64,000 nucleotides of DNA from Culex pipiens pallens (lineage: Eukaryota > Arthropoda > Insecta > Diptera > Culicidae), in NCBI RefSeq assembly GCF_016801865.2, contig NC_068937.1, forward strand, positions 129,866,117-129,930,116. Direction: 5' to 3'. Below the pieces are notes generated by a model, which saw nothing but the letters and a program-made list of their open reading frames with translations, did no database searches and was not told the DNA's origin. This document shows positions 55,201-64,000 of the stretch, one piece after another. The first letter of the stretch is position 1. Every line of letters begins with the position of its first letter. Made by a program: the position numbers and the translations under genes.

Positions 55201-58200
55201 GTAACAATCTAAAAAATACAAAAACGGAGAAAAAATACAAAATGAGCAAAAACAAATACGTAAAACGTAAAAAATAAAAATAAAATAGATGGTATTGACA
55301 ATACTGACAATGCTGGTCAAATAAAAAAAAAACTATCAAATTGACCGTTATGACTAAATTTACCAACGAACCAACATCTTTAGAATAAACACAATGGAAA
55401 GAATTGTTGAAATAAAAAAAATCAAATTTCAAGAATAAATGTTCAAATATATACAAACTTGACCAAAATTTACAAAATTTACAAAAATTTAAAAAATAAA
55501 AATTTAAAAAATAAAAATTTTAATTTGACAAAATTGAAAAAAATCACCGTTTTCTAAAGTTACAAAATTGATAAAATAGGGGCCATCCATAAACCACGTG
55601 GACTCTTTTGGGCTCTTGTCGATATTTTTTTTACCCAACAGATTTGCAACAGATAGTCTATTTGAATTGATTTTTGATTTTGACATTTGATAGTCTATTA
55701 AAACATCTTTTAATAACTCAACGAAAGTTGAAAAAGTGGAATCACAGCAGAAAACAGGAAACTCAAACTTTTTAAAATTTAACGTTTAGCTTTTTGCCCA
55801 CAGACGAAAAAAAATAAATTTTTAATATTTGTTAATGTTGGAAATCATGGTTTTTTCTATGAAATAGGCTGATACAAATTTTGTTTATAGTTTTTGTCTT
55901 CCCCCCTTCAAAGTTGGCCCGAAAAATAAGGGGGTAACACAAATATTTTTTCAAAAAACTTCTAAATTTCAATGGAAATTTAAGTGCAATCATTTTAAAA
56001 TGGATTCCCCTGCTTTTAGATTCATTTTTAGCATGTGTAGGTTGATTTAAAAATCCTTGATTTTTTGAAAATTTTCGTTGTTTACTATCGCGAAAAAAAA
56101 ATGTTTCCCTAAAATTTTTGTTTTCGTCAAATCTTACATTTTTTTTCTGAACTAGTGTAAAATGCATTTTAAAACACTTTTTCCATGCAAATGTTGAAAC
56201 TATGGCTTGTTATTTCAATATATTTATTTTTTTAATTTTTTTGACCCCCAGAGCCGAGGGACAAAAACTTTGAAACATATTTGCATCGGCCTTATTGTAC
56301 GGATTATTCATAACTGAGCGGTTGTAGCCTTATGGATAGGCCAATTAACGACCTTTTAAAGAGTCATAGAGTTGAAAAGTTCTGGTAACCCTATTTCAAG
56401 TTATGACTTTTTATATGCCCAAAATGCATAGTTTTCCAATGTAAAATTTTGAGATTTTGGAGTTATTCTGATCAAACTCCTTATTTTATCATTAAGATTT
56501 GAGAAAACCAACATACGACATTTTTTCCTTTAGATTAAAAAAATCAGGCAAAACAATTTAAATGGGCCAAACCCCAAAATGTTAACAAACAGCCTTTCCT
56601 ACTCGTTCCTGATGTAAACACCAACTGACGTGAAAAAAGTTCACGCTTTTTTCTCATTAACTGCACATGGGACAAATATGCAACTGTGGGCAGTTTAGTG
56701 ATACTAAAGAACATTTCTGGTGCTACATGTGTGTCATTTAGTAGAAAGTGAAGATTACATACATTATGCCATCGATTGTTAGTTACTGCAACTGAAAGAA
56801 ATTTGAAATACGTTTAAAGATCTGGTAACCCTATATCGTGTAGTGACCACTTAAATGATATTTGTATACCTTTTAATTTGACTCAAAATGCTATCCGTAG
56901 CTAACATGTGACATGTCATTGCAAAGGTTATTGAAACACATTTCAAATGAGGTATACATTTTGATGATCCGGTAACCCTGTCTCAGGTTATGCCCACTTA
57001 AGTGAAATATTTAATTTGTTGTTTTGGAAGAAAGATCTTAGTGTAATTGATAAAACATAGATGTTGGCTTGCAGTTGTGGTGGAATGTGTTGGTTTTTTT
57101 TTAAATTATGTTATCTAGAGGTAACTTGTATTATTTTTGCAACTTTTAAGATTAGGATGAATCCATAAAATAGGCATTATCAATCAATCAACCTTAACCA
57201 GAACAAAACAATGAAGCAAAACACTATTCAAGTACCTTGCCTCTGCTTGGAGGGGCCCACACAATTTGCCAGCTTGAATTATTTATAAATTGGAAACGTA
57301 CGGTCACGATTGTAAAACCGTTATCACTTCGTAGTATACCGGGAGTTGTAAACAACAACAACAGTTTTGCAATTGGAAATTAATTTGTTTGGCCAACTAG
57401 TCTGTTTAAAAAAACAATAAATTATTAAAATTCTTTGTGCTACTTTTTATAACCCTGAACCTTTTCAATCACTTTACACTTTCCAGCCGCTCTAAATTTC
57501 GCAAATTACCCTTTGAATAAGTAATGTCACTTCGATCGACGGGCGAGTTTTTCTTTTTTCTTTTCAGGGTAAGGTTTTTAGTTCAACTAACTAAACTGAC
57601 CAACCTGGTTCCACCGCCGGACTAGACTAAACGAGGAGCTTTTTTGCTTCTTCTTGCTTTCAACGACTGAATTGACTACTCACCACGTGGCTGCACACAT
57701 ATCGCGGCCAGTCGTGCTAACAAATGGGCGTTTGTGTAATGTTGTAATGAGAAAAAAAGAATAAGGTTTTTTTTTCTTGGTAAGGTGGGAAAAAGGGCCG
57801 GGTTTTTTTTTCTCTCATAAACAAGTGTGATCATTGCCGAGCGATGTTACTGGAAGGTTAGGTTTGATTGGTGCTAATAGTTGGATTGTTTGTTGACGAT
57901 TGGTTGGAGGTTTATTGATTTGCTTTCGGAGTGATTTAAGGTTATTGGAATCGATATTTGAACGTTTTTGAATACAAATATCAATCTTCAGATCATTCTC
58001 AAACTGGTCTTTTCAATTAAATTATTACGTGACAGGGTTGCCAGATAATCAATCTTTGTAAATCATCAACATATTTTTTCAAATATTTGTCTAACGAGGA
58101 CAGTAATGCGGTTCCAGGAATCATTTCCTTCAAGTGTCATTTCGATTAAGTATCGATATCTCATTACAGAGTTGCCAGATTATCAAACATGATGTGTCAT

Positions 58201-60076
58201 CGGATAAGCTGTTCTTATTGAACGATGTTTAGAATGAAGATTCAGTTTTTAAAATTAAATTTACGACATCAAACCTTGAAAAAATATGTAATTTTGCTTA
58301 AGTGCCCATAACGTAAAACAGTGTTGTCAGAGTTTTATTTTTATTTATTTTAACATTATTCAAATTTGAAACCTCACCTTGAGTTTAATTCGTTCACGCA
58401 GTCAATGAATATCAAGTACCTTCTGGATTGATCGTTACTTTTACGATGACGTGTGCCTCGCCTGCCTTAGTAGGCAGGCATTCAAAAGCTACGTATATTA
58501 ATTGCATAATAAGTAATCACTTATTGCATTGTTTGTAAGCACACACCACGTCCAGTAGCGTAGAGGTACTGAGTGAGGGTGTGTTGCTTGTGAGCTACCG
58601 ATTAATGCAACAGTTGGGAACACGTTATGCTTACAAGTAACTAGATATGTTTACCTGCGGTAGGGATGTTCAGGAATGTTTTTTTTGCATTTATTTTTGT
58701 TTTGAAAAATTAATTGAACATTTTTTAGGAGAGTTCACAAATGTGGTTTTCTTCATGATTTCAAAACAAATTTATTTTTAAATATTACTTCCTTAAAAAA
58801 AGCAATTTGATGTAGAGATGCTTATAAAAGTTTATTATTTGAATTATTTTAACAATGCAAATTTGTTCGATTAATTTTTGGAGAATTAAAACTAATCAAC
58901 AAATGACACATGACAAAAGGTTATTCAAACCGGGTAGCAGCCAAACTTGAACTGATATATTCCACACACTCGTAAATTGTGCAATTTTGCCGGCTATATA
59001 ATTGACACAAGTGTGTGAGCGCTCCGGAGAGTGGCTCTTTTAGTTGGCCTTTTGGCCGGCGTTTTTTTTTTGTTTTGATTTTACTTTCCGTTTTGATGTT
59101 TTTCTCTCTTTTTTTTTGTTGTTTGAGTTGTGACTCTGGGTCGTTTTTTTTGGTACCCCTTTTGCAGCTCTTTTCGATACTTCCACTCACGAGACGGATG
59201 AAGGACTTTTTTGCGGTTAACCCTGTGCTGTCAAACTGTTAATCGATTTCTTAATGATTTATCTGTCGATAATTTGAACAAGGTTTTTTTTTAATTTGCC
59301 TTTTTTGAATTTTAAAAAAAATTAAAGATTTTTACTTGTAAAAGTTGTTAATTAAATAAAGTTGCTAATTTATTTGATTAAATGTATGGAAATTTAATAG
59401 GATAATAAAAATTCATCGGACCTGACAGCCTGATCTTCCGGGACAGTCGCGCGCATGTGAACGCACCAAATTTTCCAAGGTTAAGAAGGTAAACCGGTTT
59501 GAGCGCATGCTTTTGGGGTTCTTGCCTTCAAAGATTGAAGTTTTCTGCATTCTTCTGTGTTAAGCGCAGTTTGTTTTTTTTTTTAGGATTTTTAATTGAT
59601 TGAAATTTTTTATTAATTTATTCATATTTTTACTCGTCATAAACTAAGTCAATATCAATTTAAATTGATTTAAACATTGCTTTTTTTTTAATCATTTGTA
59701 TTTGTTACTTTTTACCTAAAAAAATTACATTTGCACACTGATAATATCACCATCAGTCATCAAGTCAACTTTTGCATTGCTGTGTAGTGACGACCTGATG
59801 ACGAACTCGTAACTTGTTTTGCTTTTTAATACAGTCCATTTGATGTAAGTAAATATTTGAATTTACACTCAAGGTTAATTAGCAACTTGTTTCATTCACT
59901 TAGCAAGTTCTTCCAGAAATGTTTTTCTTTTTCACACTTTATGATTCTTCTCGTCATAAATAGTGTGACGATTTCTCTTTATTTAATTTTCACGGTCAAT
60001 CTAACCTCACTTTTTCGAAGAAAAAAAAAAACCTTCACAAAAAGGCCAAAAATAAACTAAGCTTTCAAAGTTAAAC
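55201..60076. other. Gene-poor AT-rich region
   Basis: Holds the second ccatccataaaccacgtgga motif, ggtaaccct modules at about 56383, 56824 and 56968, gttgccag repeats (58035-58340) and a small cctgccttagtaggcagg hairpin (58467-58484). GC-richer 57540-57720 and 58930-59220 have no recognised gene; they could be distal regulatory sequence. Confidence 0.4.
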
Positions 60077-60494
60077 TTAATTAAACGGAAACCAAAACAA
60101 CACAAAAAATAAACCGTCCACTCGCGTCAATCTACGCTCGATGAATGGAACAGACGAGGGGCGCCAACCCAGCCGAAGTTGGGGCCAGCAGCACCTGATC
60201 GAGGAGACTGGTTCGAACCCTCCCCAACCAACCGAACTACCCTTAACGACTTGTGACGACGACGAATCTGAGAGTGCATTCGTCGTCGATCGAGAACTTG
60301 CTCGGGTTCGTCGCGTCACCGTTGCAGTTTTTTTTGCTGCACGATCGACTCGTGCGAATACTTGCTTTGGTGGGTACTTGCGTTTTGTTGAGGTGTATTG
60401 GTGCCTGGAAATTGCTGGGATTTTCTGATCAGGAAAGTATTGGAGTTCAGACAGTTTATTCAAATTAGATTTAGATTTTTTTTTTATTTGATAA
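60077..60494. other. GC-rich island with hairpin
   Basis: 60110-60420 is GC-rich in an AT-rich setting and has an 11-bp stem cgacgacgaat / attcgtcgtcg (60257-60267, 60278-60288). Long open frames exist on both strands, which points to composition rather than coding. A promoter or first exon of a gene beyond the window is possible. Confidence 0.3.
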
Positions 60495-61847
60495 GGGTAA
60501 TTCTCTACCAACTCACACGAAATCGGGAAAAGTTGCCCCGACCCCTCTTCGATTTGCGTGAAACTTTGTCCTAAGAGGTAACTTTTGTCCCTGATCACGA
60601 ATACGAGGTCCATTTTTTGATATCTCGAGATGGAGGGGCGGTACGACCCCTTAAATTTTTGAACATGCGAAAAAAGACGTGTTTTTCAATAATTTGCAGC
60701 CTGAAACGGTGATGAGATAGAAATTTGGTGTCAAAGGGACTTTTATGTAAAATTAGACGCCCGATTTGATGGCGTACTCAGAATTCCGAAAAAACGTATT
60801 TTTCATCGAAAAAAACTCGAAAAAAGTTTTAAAAATTTTCCCATTTTCGGTTACTCGACTCTAAAAATTTTTGGAACATGTCATTTTATGGGAAATTTAA
60901 TGTACTTTTCGAATCTACATTGACCCAGAAGGGTCATTTTTTCATTTAGAACAAAAATTTTCATTTTAAAATTTCGTGTTTTTTCTAACTTTGCAGGGTT
61001 ATTTTTTAGAGTGTAACAATGTTCTACAAAGTTGTAGAGCAGACGATTACACAAATTTTAATATATAGACATAAGGGGTTTGCTTATAAACATCACGAGT
61101 TATCGCGATTTCACGAAAAAAAAGTTTTGAAAAAGGTAATTTTTGCTTTTTTCTTTGTTTCGCCGTCCGTGTCTGTCGCGGGTGTCGATGAACGGCCATG
61201 ATCAAAGACGACCAACATTTTCAAAACTTTTTTTCGTAAAATCGCGATAACTCGTGATGTTTATAAGCAAACCCCTTATGTCTATATATCAAAATTTTTG
61301 TAATTGTCTGCTCTACAACTTTGTAGAACATTGTTACACTCTAAAAAATAACCCTGCAAAGTTAGAAAAAACACGAAATTTTAAAATGAAAATTTTTGTT
61401 CTAAATGAAAAAATGACCCTTCTGGGTCAATGTAGATTCGAAAAGTACATTAAATTTCCCATAAAATAACATGTTCCAAAAATTTTTAGAGTCAAGTAAC
61501 CGAAAATGGGAAAATTTTTAAAACTTTTTTCGAGTTTTTTTCGATGAAAAATACGTTTTTTCGGAATTCTGAGTACACCATCAAATCGGGCGTCCAATTT
61601 TACATAAAAGTCCCTTTGACACCAAATTTCTATCTCATCACCGTTTCAGGCTGCAAATTATTGAAAAACACCTCTTTTTTCGCATGTTCAAATATGGAAG
61701 GGGTCGTACCGCCCCTCCGTCACGAGATATCAAAAAAACGGACCCCAGATTCGTGATCAGGGACAAAAGTTACCCCTTAGGACAAAGTTTCACGCAAATC
61801 GAAGAGGGGTCGGGGCAACTGCTGTGTGAGTTGGCGGAGAATTACCC
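60495..61847. mobile_element. 1353-bp fold-back element, about 635-bp arms, ATAA target duplication
   Basis: Left arm 60495-61134 and right arm 61218-61847 are inverted copies around an 83-base spacer. Ends gggtaattctc; flanked by ATAA (60491-60494, 61848-61851). The termini resemble the gagcaattctctacgaaatc ends of the giant palindromes. Non-coding. Confidence 0.85.
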
Positions 61848-62390
61848 ATAAAGTTTATGCAAAAAGAGCATCCGGAAAAGTAAATTTTGAATAGAAGCAA
61901 AACAAGGTTACATTTGTTCAGTATAAGTTTTAAAGCAGAGTCGTATTCAATTATATCATTCAATCCAAGATTTTAAAAAAGTGTAGTACGTTTTCAAAAA
62001 CACGTAATTTTGTGGACTTTTTTAATACTTAACAAAACAATACTATCTTTACCGAAATTTGTGAGATATTCATGATTATTTGATACCCATATAGCATAAA
62101 CATACAATTTTAGTGTTCAAAATTTAGTTTTGTGAAAACTTTAGAAAACTTATTTCTACACCCACAGGAAAAATATTTATCATAATCTGTCATAGTGGAC
62201 TTCATGCAAAAAAAAATTACCTTTTATATCATATTTTGCAGCAAGTCCATATTTAATTTTTGCCCGTGTGTCAACATGTCAGCGATCTGCAGTTCTCACC
62301 AACACATATAATGCTGGTGCGTCCCCGAGCAACACTTTAGAGAGAAGAATATGTTGGTGCTTTGTGCCTCACAATTCATCAAGCGTACAT
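61848..62390. other. AT-rich sequence, nothing specific
   Basis: No gene or clear repeat before the tRNA-like segment near 62391. Confidence 0.4.
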
Positions 62391-62455
62391 GGCGCGGTAG
62401 TAGCGTGTCGGATCAACAACCAAGAAGTTGATTGTTCAACCTTCGTTCTGTAAAG
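62391..62455 (+). mobile_element. Degenerate tRNA-like SINE head
   Basis: TGGCGCGGTAGTAGCG resembles a tRNA box A, and GTTCAACC about 40 bases later resembles a worn box B. No folding tRNA remains. Confidence 0.4.
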
Positions 62456-62866
62456 ATTTTTTTTCTGCGATAGAATCAAACAGCCGTCGGCAATGTCGAT
62501 AATTATCGGTAACGGGAAAAATTGTCATACCCCTATATCGATTCTGATATACTTTTATGCACATTATGGTACTGCTATTTGGGTGTATCGATATGTGTGA
62601 GAAATTCCCAATCATTTGATACCATTCATTAAAAACAAAAAAAAAAACAAAAAAAAATCAGTGAAATTTGGGTTATTTTTAATACGTAGTTTGGTGAAAA
62701 ATGTGAGTATTTTACTATGGGATTAGATTTACAAAAAAGTGTTAACGTGGTTTATAGATGGTGCCCTTTCCCGTCATCAACAAAAAAAAATCAAGAATTT
62801 AAAAGAAAATGTTTTTTTTTTGGTTAATGATAGGAAAAATAATTCTTAAGACCATATGAAAATTAT

Positions 62867-63115
62867 TGTCCCGCCCGTGTGGATCAATCGGACCGCGCAC
62901 TGGACTCACAATCCAGAGGTTGCCGGTTCGAATCCCGCGGCGGGCGCTCTAAAATTCTTTGTGTAAATATGGGTATTCGGCGCCGTCGCTCCGTGCCATA
63001 CTTTCATACACTTAGGAGCCCAGGGCGGCGAAGTCCTTGTAGATAAAAAGGAAGACACTAGTGGTTGGTACTAGCAATGGTGGCCGACAGCTATAAAGTC
63101 AACTTCGTTTTTTTT
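62867..63115 (+). mobile_element. tRNA-derived SINE with 13-bp target duplication
   Basis: Flanked by a perfect 13-bp direct repeat, atatgaaaattat (62854-62866 and 63116-63128). The head (62870-62944) folds as a tRNA: acceptor CCCGCC / GGCGGG, anticodon arm CTGGA-CTCACAA-TCCAG (CAC), box B GGTTCGAATCC. The body is about 160 bases with ggcgccgtcgctccgtgcca and a T-rich end. It could be transcribed by Pol III. Confidence 0.9.
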
Positions 63116-63128
63116 ATATGAAAATTAT

Positions 63129-63719
63129 AGGCTAGTTTTGAAAATTTTGATTTTTGGGTCACCCTACTGTGTCATACTATGTATTCTGAATAGTTTACGA
63201 CCGATTTCAAATGTTTGTAATTTTTAGTTTTTTTGCCCCCCCTAGGAGAAAAAAATTGAAATAAAATTAGTGATTGGAGAATTTTCATTCTGTATAATAC
63301 CCAAATTTTCAAAAAATATCCTATCTAAGAAAATCAATATAAGAGTTTTTCTTGAAATAAGCTATTTTGTGAAAAAATGGTAACTTAACAAATTCTAGTA
63401 AAATAAAAACGAAACAAAATTCAAAACGTGTTATACCACCCAAATAGAAAATTATGAAAATTTGAGTATTTTCTCCAAAGATCGGTATGTTATTAAAATC
63501 CGGGTATTTAACACGAAAACCCTTAAAAGTAAAAATGCACAACAAATTTTGTGTTATGAAATTATGGAATTTTTTTTTGTAGGGATTGATTAGTACTTTT
63601 AGCGATCTTAAAAAATATTTTTGCATGAAATATTTTTTTGTTAATTTACGGATAGTAGAATCTTTGGATAATTGAATTCAGAATTACGGGGTACTTGAAT
63701 TGAACTTTAATCTGGAAAA
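63129..63719. other. AT-rich sequence without recognised features
   Basis: An open minus frame (63321-63626) has no recognisable domain and intron-like composition. Confidence 0.4.
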
Positions 63720-64000
63720 AAATCGTGGACAAGAGAAAGAGAATGAAAAAGAGAGATAGAGAGAATAAAAAAGAGAGATCTCTAGAAGAGAGATAATTAA
63801 AAAGAGAGATAGAGAGAATAAAAAAGAGAGATAGAGAGAATAAAAAAGAGATATAGAGAGAATGAAAAAGAGAGATGAAGAGAAAAAAATGAGAGGTAAT
63901 AAGAAAAAAAAGAACTAAAGAGAAAGAAAAAGAGATATGAAGAGAATGAAAAAGAGAGATAAATAGTTAAAAGAGAAGGAGAGAGAGAGAGAGAGAGAGA
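63720..64000. repeat. Purine-rich tandem repeat ending in (GA)n
   Basis: Irregular units of the agagagatagagagaataaa type, ending in a run of GA dinucleotides cut by the window end. Confidence 0.92.

Noticed and set aside
53911..55320. 469-codon open frame of Val-Asn-Phe repeats on the minus strand
   Set aside because: It is the 9-bp satellite read in one frame; the unit has no stop in that frame. Similar Leu-Ile frames at 49210-49611 and 53284-53685 are the same artefact.
60077..60613. 178-codon minus-strand frame
   Set aside because: Its N-terminal third is the arm of the fold-back element; the rest is GC-rich sequence that is open on both strands.
62870..62944. Functional tRNA with CAC anticodon
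   Set aside because: It folds well, but it is the head of a 249-bp insertion with a 13-bp target duplication, so it is a SINE.

Overview
The window looks like a piece of a culicine mosquito chromosome, most likely Culex. Three things suggest this: AT-rich, intron-rich sequence packed with non-autonomous transposons; short GC-rich coding exons that read as insect versions of animal proteins; and repeat and SINE types I associate with mosquitoes. The species call is inference from general knowledge. Nothing looks bacterial or viral.

Layout. 1-16 kb is repeats. Its core is an almost identical 6.78 kb head-to-tail duplication (1693-8474 and 8475-15254) containing giant palindromes, hAT-like elements and MITEs. 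One hAT-like element (1541-3157) carries an intron-containing, gene-like cassette of unknown origin. 16172-18204 (+) is the large terminal exon of an SLC16-type monocarboxylate transporter. 22124-22732 (+) holds the first two coding exons of Brf1, the TFIIIB subunit of RNA polymerase III; no later exon is visible. 25313-48313 (-) is a five-exon BTB-BACK-PHR gene of the BTBD3/BTBD6/lute type. I rebuilt it in frame as 753 codons, with a likely alternative 3' end and probable 5' UTR exons up to about 49 kb. Its introns are long and full of transposons, several with intact target-site duplications (TSDs).

49-55 kb is a 9-bp AT-rich satellite. A 3.3 kb palindromic element with TTAA ends sits inside it; that element contains an inverted 142-bp minisatellite and a nested tRNA-derived SINE. 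55-64 kb has no recognisable gene. It holds a 1.35 kb fold-back element (60495-61847), a SINE with a 13-bp TSD (62867-63115), dispersed repeats and a purine-rich repeat at the window end.

The three host genes are unrelated in function (metabolite transport, Pol III initiation, BTB adaptor) and do not form a pathway. The main interest is the nested transposon record, the recent duplication, the gene-like cassette in a hAT-like element, the alternative terminus of the BTB gene, and the apparently incomplete Brf1.
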